Below, in pieces: positions 1-10,182 of a DNA stretch of 64,000 bases. The position numbers and the translations under genes were made by a program. Source of the DNA: Halopseudomonas oceani (GTDB lineage: Bacteria; Pseudomonadota; Gammaproteobacteria; Pseudomonadales; Pseudomonadaceae); contig NZ_PPSK01000006.1 of the NCBI RefSeq assembly GCF_002903165.1, positions 123,079 through 187,078 of the forward strand, read 5' to 3'. Numbering within the stretch: position 1 is the first letter of the stretch; every line of letters begins with the position of its first letter. The notes under the pieces are model-generated. The model did no database searches and had not been told where the DNA came from. It worked only from the letters and a program-made list of their open reading frames with translations.

Positions 1-2025
1 CGCCATGCAGCGGGCGGCGTGCTCGCCAAACTTGTCGGCATTGATGGTGCCGATGCCGTTGATCAGGCCGTCCGCCGGGCTCATCTTCAGCAGCTCTTCG
101 TGCGTGCGGCGTGAACGCTGGGCTGCGAGGGCAAAGCCGCCGTACTCGATAAAACTGCCGTCGTCGAGCAGGTCGGCGAGGTTCTCGCGGGCGGTGCGCT
201 GGCCGGTCTTGCGGCGCTTGGCGACGGCCTCCGGGCGGCGCTCGTCGGTCAGCTCGGCGCGGCGCTCCAGCACTTCCTGCAGGTCGGCGCGGATATGGTC
301 GATGGCGACGGTCTCTTCGTCCTGCTGGGTGTTGCCCGCGACCTCGGCCGGCTCCAGGTAGAGCAGGGCGCTGCCTTCGAACAGGCTGTCGCCGGCGTTG
401 GCCGCCAGCGCGCGAACGATACCGCTCTGGGTCGCCTTGACCACGAACTCCATCTTCATGGCTTCCATGATCGCGACCTGCTGACCGACCGCGATGCTGT
501 CGCCAACCTGCACATCGAGGCTGACCAGCACGCCCTGTACCGGCGCGTTCAGTGGCTCGGTGCCGGCCGGAGCGTCGGTCTGCGTGTGATTGGCGGCGGT
601 GCTGCCGGTACCGCTCTGGAAGAAACGATGCGGGTGGGCGCTGGCGTGGGCGGCAGTCAGGCTGGCGGCTTCGGCTTCGATAAAGGCGGTGGATACGTCG
701 TTGCTCTGCACCTGCGGGTGCTGTAACAGGTTCTGCAGCAGATGCAGGTTGCTGGCGGCGCCCTCCAGACGGAATTCGCACAGCGCACGGTAGGCGCGGC
801 GCAGGGTGTTCGGATAGTCACCGCCCGCGTGCACGATCAGCTTGGCCAGCAGGGAGTCGTAGCGCGGGCTGGTGGTGTAGCCGGCGTAGCCGTAGCCATC
901 GACGCGGATGCCCGGGCCACTGGGTGGCTGATAGGCGCTGAGCGTGCCACCGGCCGGGCGAGTGCTGCCGTCGGCGGCCATGCTTTCCAGATTGATGCGC
1001 AGCTGCACGGCAAAGCCGCGGGCGGCGGGGATGTCGGCCTGGGTCAGGCCCAGCTCTGCCAGGGTCTTGCCAGCGGCGAGCTGAATCTGCGTTACGGCAA
1101 GATCCAGACCGGTCACCGCCTCGGTTACCGTATGTTCAACCTGAATGCGCGGGTTGGCTTCCATAAAGACAAAATCGCCGCGCTCCTCGTCGAGCAGAAA
1201 CTCGACGGTACACAGGCCGCGGTAGCCAACCGCGCGGGTTAGGGTGCAGGCGGCGGCGTGCAGTTGCTCGCGCACAGCGGGGTCAAGGCTCGGCGCAGGC
1301 GCCACTTCCAGCAGTTTCTGGTTGCGGCGTTGCAGGGTGCAGTCGCGCTCCCAGACGTGGGCAACCTCGGTGCCGTCGCCGATGATCTGCACTTCGATAT
1401 GACGTGCGCGGCGGATCAGTCGTTCGACATACAGATCGCCACGGCCAAAGGCGGCGGTGGCCTCGGAGCTGCAGCGGGCGAAGGCGTCGTCCAGCTCGGC
1501 AAGGTTGTGCACCGCGCGCATGCCGCGTCCGCCGCCGCCAGCCAAGGCTTTCAGCATCACCGCGGCGCCCTCGCCGAGCGACTGCATAAAGTCGCGGGCC
1601 TGCTCCAGCGTGGTCGGCTCGTTGGTGCCCTGGGTCAGGGGCACACCCTGCTGCTGCGCCAGTCGACGCGCACTGGCCTTGTCGCCAAAGGTGTCGAGCA
1701 CCTCAGGCGCGGGGCCGATAAAGGTGATTCCGGCCTGTTGGCATGCGCGGGCGAAGTCGGCGTTTTCGCTGAGGAAACCGTAACCGGGGTGGATCGCATC
1801 GCAGTCTTGCTCCTTGGCGATGCGAATCAGCTGGGCGGCGTCCAGATAGGCGGCAACACCCTGGCCCCGCAAGGCGATGGCCTGATCGGCGCTGCGTACA
1901 TGCAGCGACTGGGCGTCATCTTCGGCGTACATGGCGACGCTCTCGGCGCCGCAGTCAGCGATGGCGCGAGCGAGGCGAATGGCGATTTCGCCACGGTTGG
2001 CGATGAGAATGCGGTTGAATGCCAT
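1..2025 (-). CDS. Single-chain biotin-dependent acyl-CoA carboxylase (biotin carboxylase-BCCP-carboxyltransferase), C-terminus outside window
   Basis: The frame is open from ATG at 2025 to base 1, giving 675 visible residues, so the 3' end is missing. It begins MAFNRILIANRGEIAIRLAR, the classic biotin carboxylase start. A glycine-rich ATP-grasp loop (KALAGGGGRGM) and the EANPRIQVEHTVTE motif follow. A biotinyl domain has the motif EAMKM with the biotinyl lysine at residue 524. From about residue 560 a carboxyltransferase N-terminus begins (RRKTGQRTARENLADLLDDG). Known members of this fused family carboxylate acyl-CoAs such as acetyl-, propionyl- or long-chain acyl-CoA; the substrate cannot be read here. 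The start lies 3 bp after the ligase stop, so the two are probably co-transcribed and translationally coupled, which suggests the ligase makes the CoA substrate. Confidence 0.88.
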   Translation of the reverse strand, partial: MAFNRILIANRGEIAIRLARAIADCGAESVAMYAEDDAQSLHVRSADQAIALRGQGVAAYLDAAQLIRIAKEQDCDAIHPGYGFLSENADFARACQQAGITFIGPAPEVLDTFGDKASARRLAQQQGVPLTQGTNEPTTLEQARDFMQSLGEGAAVMLKALAGGGGRGMRAVHNLAELDDAFARCSSEATAAFGRGDLYVERLIRRARHIEVQIIGDGTEVAHVWERDCTLQRRNQKLLEVAPAPSLDPAVREQLHAAACTLTRAVGYRGLCTVEFLLDEERGDFVFMEANPRIQVEHTVTEAVTGLDLAVTQIQLAAGKTLAELGLTQADIPAARGFAVQLRINLESMAADGSTRPAGGTLSAYQPPSGPGIRVDGYGYAGYTTSPRYDSLLAKLIVHAGGDYPNTLRRAYRALCEFRLEGAASNLHLLQNLLQHPQVQSNDVSTAFIEAEAASLTAAHASAHPHRFFQSGTGSTAANHTQTDAPAGTEPLNAPVQGVLVSLDVQVGDSIAVGQQVAIMEAMKMEFVVKATQSGIVRALAANAGDSLFEGSALLYLEPAEVAGNTQQDEETVAIDHIRADLQEVLERRAELTDERRPEAVAKRRKTGQRTARENLADLLDDGSFIEYGGFALAAQRSRRTHEELLKMSPADGLINGIGTINADKFGEHAARCMA

Positions 2026-2028
2026 GGG

Positions 2029-3729
2029 TTAGTTGATCCAGTCCTGTAGTTCCTGTTTTTTGACCTTGCCGGTCGCGGTCATCGGCAGTGTATCGACCAG
2101 CCGAATCTCCGGCACCTTGTAGATTGCCATCGCCTGCTTGCACCAGTCGCGCAGCGACTCGGCGCTGGCCTGGCTGCCAGGTTTGGTGATGATGAAGGCA
2201 AGGGGCGTCTGGCCGCGCTGCGGGTCGGGCTTGCCGATGACCGCTGAGGCGAGAATGTCCGGGTGCTGGCCGAGCATGGCTTCCAGCTCGCTGGGAAATA
2301 CGCTCATGCCGTTGACCTTGAGCATCTCCTTGCGCCGGCCGAGGTAGCGGATAAAGCCCTGCTCGGTGATCACGCCGCTGTCGCCGGTATGTAGCCAGCC
2401 GCCGTCGCGCAGTGCTTCGGCGCTGGCGTCGGGTTTGTTCCAGTAGCCCTTGAGCAGCGACGGACTGCGCAGACACAGCTCGCCTTCGCTACCCAGCGGC
2501 AGCAGCGCACCGGTCTCGAAGTCGCAGACCTTGAACTCGGTACCGGGCACCGGCAGGCCGACAAAGGTGGGCTCGGATTTCAGATCGAAGTCGTCATTCT
2601 GCAGGCCGGCGGTAAAGGTGTCGCAGGTGTGGGTTTCTGTCATGCCGAAGCTGGTTTCGAACAGGGTGCAGCCGGTCAGCTCACGCCAGCGGCGGCGGTA
2701 TTCCGGGGTCAGCTTCTTGATGAAGGAGACGCAACTGGTGGTCTCGAGCGAGCTGAAGTCAAACTCGCCGACCTGCGGGTGATCGAGCACCTCGGAGGTG
2801 CTGTCGACCAGCAGACCGGTCTGGGTAACCCGGTAGTGTTGCACGGCGCTCATAAAGGTCAGCGCGTCCCAGCGGGCCAGCAACACCAGCGTGGTGCCGG
2901 CGAACACCGGGAACAGCAGGCCGGAGTTCTCGCCGGCGATCCAGAATTCCGGCATGAAGTTCAGGCCGATGCGCTCCTCGTCAAAACCCATGGCGACCGG
3001 AACAAAGCTGGCGCAGGTGTAGAGCATGTCACCGTGGGTATGAATGCAGCCCTTCGGCAGACCGGTGGTGCCGCCGGTGTAGTTGAGCGCGGCGGTATCG
3101 TCCAGATTCAGCTTGGGCAGGTTCTGCGGTGCGGGATCTGTGGCGGCCAGTGCGGACATCAGGTCGATGTTGTCAGTGACCGGCAGTTTGGGTGCCTGTA
3201 GCAGGTCCGGTACCGGAATCGGCGGCTGGGCCGGGCAGAGTTCGGACAGGCTGGTGGAAAACACCTGCTCTAACGCGGTCTGCTCGCGAATCTCGCGTAC
3301 CACCGGTAGCAACTGGTCGAAGCAGATGATGGCGCGGGCGCCACAATCGTCGAGCTGGTAGCTCAGTTCCATGCCCTTTGCCATCGGGCTGACTGGGGCG
3401 TGGATCGCGCCCATCTTGAGAATGCCGTAGAAAGCGATATGCAGCTGCGGGCAGTTGGGCATGAACACCGCGACCCGGTCACCCGGCTTGATGCCTTGGG
3501 CCTGCAACAGGGCGGCGCAACGGTTGCTCAGGTCATCCAGCTCCGCGTAGGTCAGTTGGTGGCCATAGAAATGCACGGCAACCCGGTCTGGCGTGGTGCG
3601 CGCCCAGTGGGAGAGGTACTCGGTCAGCGGACGTTCGCCCTGCGGGTAGACCGTTGTGGTCGGTTTGCCTGCCGGCCAGACCTTGGTCTGAATCGCCTTG
3701 AGGGTATCGAGATAGTCCTGCTCGTGCAT
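2029..3729 (-). CDS. AMP-forming acyl-CoA ligase (class I adenylate-forming enzyme)
   Basis: A 566-residue protein with the full ANL-superfamily motif set: P-loop YTGGTTGLPKG near residues 217-227, the A5-type motif SFGMTETHT, the GWLHTGDSG motif, the hinge and A8 region RRKEMLKVNGMSVFPSE, and a C-terminal TATGKVKKQEL carrying the expected catalytic lysine. It should activate a carboxylic acid with ATP and transfer it to CoA; the acid is unknown. It is first in a two-gene minus-strand unit with the carboxylase 3 bp downstream, and is divergent from a LysR gene. The pair looks like a small catabolic or anaplerotic module, acid to acyl-CoA to carboxylated acyl-CoA. Confidence 0.88.
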   Translation of the reverse strand: MHEQDYLDTLKAIQTKVWPAGKPTTTVYPQGERPLTEYLSHWARTTPDRVAVHFYGHQLTYAELDDLSNRCAALLQAQGIKPGDRVAVFMPNCPQLHIAFYGILKMGAIHAPVSPMAKGMELSYQLDDCGARAIICFDQLLPVVREIREQTALEQVFSTSLSELCPAQPPIPVPDLLQAPKLPVTDNIDLMSALAATDPAPQNLPKLNLDDTAALNYTGGTTGLPKGCIHTHGDMLYTCASFVPVAMGFDEERIGLNFMPEFWIAGENSGLLFPVFAGTTLVLLARWDALTFMSAVQHYRVTQTGLLVDSTSEVLDHPQVGEFDFSSLETTSCVSFIKKLTPEYRRRWRELTGCTLFETSFGMTETHTCDTFTAGLQNDDFDLKSEPTFVGLPVPGTEFKVCDFETGALLPLGSEGELCLRSPSLLKGYWNKPDASAEALRDGGWLHTGDSGVITEQGFIRYLGRRKEMLKVNGMSVFPSELEAMLGQHPDILASAVIGKPDPQRGQTPLAFIITKPGSQASAESLRDWCKQAMAIYKVPEIRLVDTLPMTATGKVKKQELQDWIN

Positions 3730-3810
3730 GTCCGTGCCTCTTGCTGTTGTTATCGCTCAAGCTTAGGAGCTGTCGAGGCGGATAAGAAGCGATCAATATT
3801 CATTCAGAAC

Positions 3811-3827
3811 CATGATTGCTATTCATG
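3811..3827. promoter_or_regulatory. Candidate LysR operator between divergent ligase and LysR genes
   Basis: The perfect inverted repeat CATGA-N7-TCATG lies in the 154-bp gap between the ligase start (3729) and the LysR start (3884). It contains the T-N11-A arrangement expected for LysR-type regulators. The position suits control of both divergent promoters. It was found by eye, and binding is inferred. Confidence 0.5.
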
Positions 3828-3883
3828 ATTTGGCTGCAGGCGCGTAATCTCGGGCCTATAGCCCATGGTGTAGGTGTTTGTTG

Positions 3884-4834
3884 ATGAGTGAAAAGAATGA
3901 TTCCCCATCATTGGCCCGGATTGACCTCAATCTGTTTCGGGTATTTGAGGTGGTTTACCGCGAGCGTAACCTGACCCGTGCGGCGGCGGTGCTGCATGTC
4001 AGCCAGTCTGCTGTCAGCCACTCGCTGGCACGGCTGCGTGAGCACTTCTCCGATCCTCTGTTCGTACGCGAAGGCCGCGGCGTAACCCCGACCGCCGCGG
4101 CAATGCGGCTGGCGCCCGGGATTATCGACAGTCTGAGTCGGCTGCAGCAAAGCCTCGGCTATCTGCAGCAGTTTGATCCGCAGGAGGATGCCCGTACCTT
4201 TACTATTAGCCTGCCGGAACAGCTTGAACCCGTTTTGATCCCGCCACTGATGACCCGGCTACGTGAACTGGCGCCGCGCAGCCGGGTGCGCACCGTGGGT
4301 GTGCGCTGGTCTGAGCTGAAGCTGGAATTAGCCGCGGGACGGATTGACCTCGCTGTGCAGATCGCGCGACCGGCGGACGCCAGTCTGCGGCAGATGCAAC
4401 TGGTCAAGGAACCGCTGTGCGTGGTGGCCGGGCCGCAGTTTGAGGGCGAGCTGACGGCCGACAGCTACATGGCTGCCGAGCACATTGCAGTGGCGTCCTG
4501 GCGGCGAGGGCTGTCCTATGAGGATCTGGCGCTGGGGCATTTGGGCCTGATGCGCAATGTGGTGCAGCAGTGCCAGAGTTATCAGGCGGCGAGTCTGGTG
4601 GTAGCGCAGACGCCATTGCTGCTGACCATGTCGCGGCGTCACGCCGAGTTGATCAACCGACCGCTGGGTAATCGACTGCTGGACATGCCGTTGCCACTAC
4701 CGGAGATTGGACTGACGCTTTACTGGCACAAGGGCATGGAGCATGACCCGGTCAACCGCTGGTTGCGGCGCCAGGTCCATGCGTTGGCTCAGAACAACTC
4801 GAGTGGCGAGACGCTGCCGTCGCCATTGCTGTAG
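3884..4834 (+). CDS. LysR-family transcriptional regulator
   Basis: A 316-residue protein with an N-terminal winged helix (NLTRAAAVLHVSQSAVSHSL, about residues 28-47) and a C-terminal effector-binding domain. I chose ATG at 3884 because AGGTG at 3872-3876 lies 7 nt upstream; an in-frame TTG at 3878 is less likely. It is divergent from the ligase-carboxylase unit and probably regulates it in response to the acid or its CoA ester. Its last 46 bp overlap the end of the convergent PBP1A gene, so the two share coding sequence on opposite strands. Confidence 0.9.
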   Translation: MSEKNDSPSLARIDLNLFRVFEVVYRERNLTRAAAVLHVSQSAVSHSLARLREHFSDPLFVREGRGVTPTAAAMRLAPGIIDSLSRLQQSLGYLQQFDPQEDARTFTISLPEQLEPVLIPPLMTRLRELAPRSRVRTVGVRWSELKLELAAGRIDLAVQIARPADASLRQMQLVKEPLCVVAGPQFEGELTADSYMAAEHIAVASWRRGLSYEDLALGHLGLMRNVVQQCQSYQAASLVVAQTPLLLTMSRRHAELINRPLGNRLLDMPLPLPEIGLTLYWHKGMEHDPVNRWLRRQVHALAQNNSSGETLPSPLL

Positions 4835-7188
4835 CTGCCCATCTCCAGCTCGCTATAGGGCGGCGGCGCTTCTTCCTGCTTGAAGATTTCCATGAAAGCG
4901 CCGTCGGTACCGGGCGGCGCGCTGCGGCCGGTGGTCGGGTCTATGCGCGCGGTGACAAGGCCTCTCGGCATGCGGGGCAAGTTTTCAGGAACCCCCTCCA
5001 GCGCCGGGCCCATGAACCGCATCCAGATTGGCAGCGCAGCGGTGCCACCGTACTCGCGGCGACCAAGGGTGGCCGGTTGGTCGAAGCCTACCCAGACCGT
5101 GGCTACCAGGTCCGGATTGAATCCGGAGAACCAGGCGTCCTTCTGGTCGTTGGTAGTGCCGGTCTTGCCGGCCAGGTCGTTACGTCCCAGCGCGCGGGCG
5201 CGGACGGCGGTACCACGCCGCACGACATCCCGCAGCATGCTGTCGAGCTGATAGATGGTGCGCGCATCGACGATACGCTCTGCGGCAGAGGGCTCGTCTG
5301 ATTGCTCTGCCTCCATTCGCTCGGCGTAGGCTTGCAGGCGCGCGGTCTGTTCTTCCGTCAGCTCGGGTGTTACCGCCGGCCGGGCGTAGTCGATCAGCTT
5401 GCCGTAGCGGTCTTCGATGCGTTCGATCAGGTAGGGTTTGACCGCATAACCGCCGTTGGCAAAAGCGGTGTAGCCCTGAGCGATTTGGAGCGGTGTCAGC
5501 TCGGGGGTGCCGAGCGAAGCGGACAGGTTGCGAGGTAGCTCCTGGCGGCTGAAGCCAAATCGTTCGATATAGCTCAGCGCCTTATCGACACCAAGGTCCT
5601 GCATCAGACGGATGGATACCAGGTTGCGTGAGCGGTACAACGCTTCGCGCAGGCGGATTGGGCCGAGGAAGTCACCGCCCGAGTTCTGCGGGCGCCAGAT
5701 TGAATCAAGGTAGTCGTCGACGAAAATCAGTGGTGCGTCGTTGACCATGCTGGCTGGGTTGTAGCCGTTGTCCAGTGCTGCGCAGTACAGGAAGGGCTTG
5801 AAGCTGGAGCCTGGCTGGCGGCGTGCCTGGGTAACCCGGTTGTAATTGCTTTGCAGGAACGAGAAGCCTCCAATCAATGCCTTGATTGCGCCGTCATGCG
5901 GGCCAAGCACGACCAGCGCGCTCTGTGCCTCTGGTATCTGCGCCAGACCGAAATTATCGCCTTCGAGGCGGGTCACGCGAATGATGTCACCTGGCTGGAG
6001 CACATCCGAGGGCTTGCTTGGGCGCGGTCCCATGCCGTTGGCGCTAAGATAGGGGCGAGCCCACTTCATATCATCCCAGGCAATGATGCCGGCCTGCTCG
6101 CGCCGCAGGCGTATCTCGACATTGTCGTCGTTCACTGCAGCGACGAGGGCGGGCTCAAGCCCGCCGGTGCTGCGGTAGCCGTTCAGCAGAGACAGGCCCT
6201 GCTCCAGTGTGATGTCGGGGTTGCGTGACTCCGGGCCCCGGTAGCCATGACGGCGATCGTATTCCTGCAGGCCGTCGCGCAAGGCGCTGTTGGCCATTTC
6301 TTGCAAGCGGCTGTCGACAGTTGTGTAGACGTTGAACCCCTGAGTGTAGGCGTCGTCACCGTAGCGCTCGACCATTTCCAGACGTGCCATTTCAGCGATG
6401 TAGGGCGCCTCCATCTCCGGGTTGGCGCCGTGGTTGCGTGCGGTAATCGGAGTGGCGACAGCATCGCGATAGCTGGCTTCATCTATGTAGCCAAGCGTCA
6501 GCATGCGATCAAGAATCCAGTCGCGACGTACCTTGGTGCGTTCGGGGTTGGCAATCGGGTTGTAGCGAGAGGGGGCCTTGGGCAGGCCGGCGATCATTGC
6601 CAGGTCCGCGAGCGGCAGCTCGTTGATCGACTTGCCGTAATAGACCTGGGCCGCAGCCTCAATGCCATAGGCGCGATTGCCGAGATAGATTTTGTTCACA
6701 TACAGTTCGAAGATTTCCTGCTTACTGAGGTTGCGTTCGATCTGAAGAGCGAGCAGGATTTCGTTCAGCTTGCGTGAGAACACGCGTTTGCTGGACAGGA
6801 AATAGTTTTTTGCGACCTGCATGGTGATGGTGCTGCCGCCGGTCTGAATGTGGCCGGTCTGAACCAGCTCTGCTGCAGCCCGCAACAGCCCCATCGGGTC
6901 AACGCCGTGGTGATTCAGGAAGTTGTCATCTTCCGCGGCAAGCAGCGCATGGACGAAGTCCGGCGGAATCTGTTCGTAATTGATTGGGAACCGGCGCATT
7001 TCGCCGAACTCTGCAATCAGTCGGTTATCTGTGCTATATATCCGCAACGGAGTCTGCAGTTCGACGTCACGGAGGGACTCGACGTCAGGAAGCGATGGGC
7101 TCAAATAGAGCGCAACGCCGCTGAGAACCATGGCTGGGGCGCATGCCAGCGCTAGGGCTGACCAAAATAAAAACTTCAGCAGTCGCAT
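4789..7188 (-). CDS. mrcA: Penicillin-binding protein 1A, bifunctional peptidoglycan glycosyltransferase/transpeptidase
   Basis: A 799-residue class A PBP. It has an N-terminal membrane anchor (about residues 5-29), then a glycosyltransferase domain with catalytic Glu86 in AAEDDNF and the GGSTITMQ motif near 117-124. An OB-like insert precedes the transpeptidase domain with SSFK (Ser461, Lys464), SRN (520-522) and KTGTT (675-679). It polymerises and cross-links peptidoglycan in the periplasm. Pseudomonas keeps this gene (ponA, PBP1A) divergent from pilM, exactly as here. The C-terminal 46 bp overlap the convergent LysR gene. Confidence 0.96.
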   Translation of the reverse strand: MRLLKFLFWSALALACAPAMVLSGVALYLSPSLPDVESLRDVELQTPLRIYSTDNRLIAEFGEMRRFPINYEQIPPDFVHALLAAEDDNFLNHHGVDPMGLLRAAAELVQTGHIQTGGSTITMQVAKNYFLSSKRVFSRKLNEILLALQIERNLSKQEIFELYVNKIYLGNRAYGIEAAAQVYYGKSINELPLADLAMIAGLPKAPSRYNPIANPERTKVRRDWILDRMLTLGYIDEASYRDAVATPITARNHGANPEMEAPYIAEMARLEMVERYGDDAYTQGFNVYTTVDSRLQEMANSALRDGLQEYDRRHGYRGPESRNPDITLEQGLSLLNGYRSTGGLEPALVAAVNDDNVEIRLRREQAGIIAWDDMKWARPYLSANGMGPRPSKPSDVLQPGDIIRVTRLEGDNFGLAQIPEAQSALVVLGPHDGAIKALIGGFSFLQSNYNRVTQARRQPGSSFKPFLYCAALDNGYNPASMVNDAPLIFVDDYLDSIWRPQNSGGDFLGPIRLREALYRSRNLVSIRLMQDLGVDKALSYIERFGFSRQELPRNLSASLGTPELTPLQIAQGYTAFANGGYAVKPYLIERIEDRYGKLIDYARPAVTPELTEEQTARLQAYAERMEAEQSDEPSAAERIVDARTIYQLDSMLRDVVRRGTAVRARALGRNDLAGKTGTTNDQKDAWFSGFNPDLVATVWVGFDQPATLGRREYGGTAALPIWMRFMGPALEGVPENLPRMPRGLVTARIDPTTGRSAPPGTDGAFMEIFKQEEAPPPYSELEMGSYSNGDGSVSPLELF

Positions 7189-7291
7189 AAGGGATGCGGA
7201 ATTCCCTGATTAATTAGAACGTTAGCAGGATTGCTAAACGAGAACGGGATAACAGTCTGCATTATAAGCGTATTTTTTTTGTTTTAGCCAT

Positions 7292-7320
7292 TTGCGCTTG
7301 TACAAGTCCTGTTATTTAAT
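7292..7320 (+). promoter_or_regulatory. Possible promoter of the pilMNOPQ operon
   Basis: TTTAAT at 7315-7320 matches the -10 consensus at 5 of 6 positions. TTGCGC at 7292-7297 sits 17 bp upstream as a weak -35. The site is in the mrcA-pilM gap, about 50 bp before the pilM start. It rests on sequence resemblance only. Confidence 0.35.
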
Positions 7321-7345
7321 GTAGGAAAACATAAACCGTCCGTAA

Positions 7346-8436
<1,091 letters not shown>

Positions 8437-8437
<1 letters not shown>

Positions 8438-9015
8438 TGGCTCGCATTAACCTGTTGCCCTGGCGCGAGCAGCTAAGGGAAGAAAGAAAAAAGGAATTTC
8501 TGACAATTTTGGCGCTGGTGGTTCTGTTTGCCGGTGCGCTGGTGTTTCTGGGAGACCGGTACGTCAACGGGCAGATCGAAAATCAGAACGCGCGTAACGC
8601 CTTCATCAAGAGTGAAATTGCTCAGCTAGAGCGGCGTATCAAGGAGATTGAGCAGCTTCAGGCTCGTCGTGCCCAGTTGCTGGATCGGATGAAGATTATT
8701 CAGGATCTGCAGGGCAAGCGGCCAATCATTGTTCGAGTCTTTGACGAGCTGGCACGCACGCTGCCCGACGGAGTCTACTTCACTGACGTTGGAATGAAGG
8801 GCAGTTCCATCTCTATCAAGGGGGGGGCTGAGTCCAACAGTCGTGTGTCTAATCTGATGCGTCAGCTGGATGCGTCTGACTGGCTGGCCGCTCCGAACCT
8901 GACTGCCGTCAAGGCGGTTACCTCGGGTGCTCTGGATCAGGCCAACGTGTTTGAGTTGACCGTAAAACAAACCGAGCCCAGAGCCGGTGCCGCTGAGGGA
9001 GAGCAGCAGCAATGA
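8437..9015 (+). CDS. pilN: Type IV pilus alignment protein PilN
   Basis: A 192-residue inner-membrane protein. It begins MARINLLPWREQ, which carries the conserved INLLPWR motif that docks into PilM. One membrane helix (about residues 23-43) is followed by a periplasmic coiled coil and a ferredoxin-like domain that pairs with PilO. The start overlaps the pilM stop (8435-8439) and its 3' end overlaps pilO by 4 bp, so expression is translationally coupled. Confidence 0.95.
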
Positions 9016-9635
9016 GTTTCGCTCAATCTATGGAGAGCTTGAAGAAGGTCGATTTTAATGACCTGGACTTCAACAATATCGGCTCGTGGCCGGGCGCGCT
9101 CAAGGTCATCGTCTGTATCGTGGTCTTTGTCGCTCTGTTGGCTGCGGGTTACCAATTTCACCTCAAGGACCTCAAAGCGGGCCTGGAAAGGGTGCAGGCG
9201 CAAGAGGTCACGCTGCGCAAGGAGTTCGAGGACAAGTCCTTCAGGGCGGCCAACCTCGAAGCCTACAAGGAGCAGTTGGCTGAAATTGAAGAGCGATTCA
9301 GCGGGTTGCTCAAGCAGTTGCCTAAAGACAGCGAAGTGCCGGGGCTGCTGGAGGATATCACCCAGATGGGCTTGAACAGCGGTCTGGAGTTCGAGTCGAT
9401 TACCTTGCGTCCCGAGGTGGCCAAGCAGTTTTATGTCGAGCTGCCAATCAATATCGTGGTGCGGGGCAGTTACCATGACCTCGCTACCTTCGTCAGCGGT
9501 GTCGCGGGTTTGCCGCGAATCGTGACCCTTGGGGACTTCAACATCAAGCCAGTTAGTTCGGGTAACCCGGATCTGCTGGTAATGAATATTGTCGCGAAGA
9601 CCTACCGCTATAACGAAGCCGGAGGTCAGCAATGA
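9012..9635 (+). CDS. pilO: Type IV pilus alignment protein PilO
   Basis: A 207-residue single-pass inner-membrane protein. A short cytoplasmic N-terminus (MSFAQSMESLKKVDFNDLDF) precedes a membrane helix at about residues 30-50, a coiled coil and a periplasmic ferredoxin-like domain. It heterodimerises with PilN and connects to PilP. It sits between pilN and pilP with 4-bp overlaps at both ends. Confidence 0.95.
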   Translation: MSFAQSMESLKKVDFNDLDFNNIGSWPGALKVIVCIVVFVALLAAGYQFHLKDLKAGLERVQAQEVTLRKEFEDKSFRAANLEAYKEQLAEIEERFSGLLKQLPKDSEVPGLLEDITQMGLNSGLEFESITLRPEVAKQFYVELPINIVVRGSYHDLATFVSGVAGLPRIVTLGDFNIKPVSSGNPDLLVMNIVAKTYRYNEAGGQQ

Positions 9636-10162
9636 AAATGACCAAACGAATGACCGGTTTGGCCGTGCTGGCGGCGCTGTCGCTCAGCGGTTGTGGCGGT
9701 AACGACTTCTCTGATCTCCAGCGTTTCATGGATGAGGTGCGGGCGCGGCCAGCAGGCAAGATCGATCCTCTGCCGCGGTTTGAGCCCTACGAGGCATTTA
9801 CCTACAGCGCGGCGTCGTTGCGCAGCCCGTTCCAGCCGCCGATCAAAATTGATCTGTCGCAGCGGCAGAAAGGGTCGCAAGACATCAAGCCTGATGAGAA
9901 TCGCGTCAAGCAGTTCCTTGAAGGTTTCAACATTGAAAGTTTCCAGATGGTCGGCACCATCAGCAATGCCGACGGTATGCAGGCGCTGATCACGGGCGCA
10001 GGTAGTGTTCACCGGGTGAAGGTGGGGGACTATCTGGGGCGTAATCATGGGCGTGTCACCGGGATTGAAGAAAATCGCGTTGATGTAGTGGAAATCGTGC
10101 CGGACGGAGAAGGCGGGTGGTTGGAACGACCGCGCACCCTCAGCCTTGCTGAGCGCGGGTAG
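9632..10162 (+). CDS. pilP: Type IV pilus lipoprotein PilP
   Basis: A 176-residue lipoprotein. The signal peptide ends in LSLSGC, with lipidated Cys21. The C-terminal beta-sandwich region (about residues 100-165, with GTISNADGMQALI and VKVGDYLG) is the domain that contacts the PilQ secretin. It bridges the inner-membrane PilNO pair to the outer membrane. Its start overlaps the pilO stop. Confidence 0.95.
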   Translation: MKMTKRMTGLAVLAALSLSGCGGNDFSDLQRFMDEVRARPAGKIDPLPRFEPYEAFTYSAASLRSPFQPPIKIDLSQRQKGSQDIKPDENRVKQFLEGFNIESFQMVGTISNADGMQALITGAGSVHRVKVGDYLGRNHGRVTGIEENRVDVVEIVPDGEGGWLERPRTLSLAERG

Positions 10163-10182
10163 GACAACCAGGGAGAGAAAAC

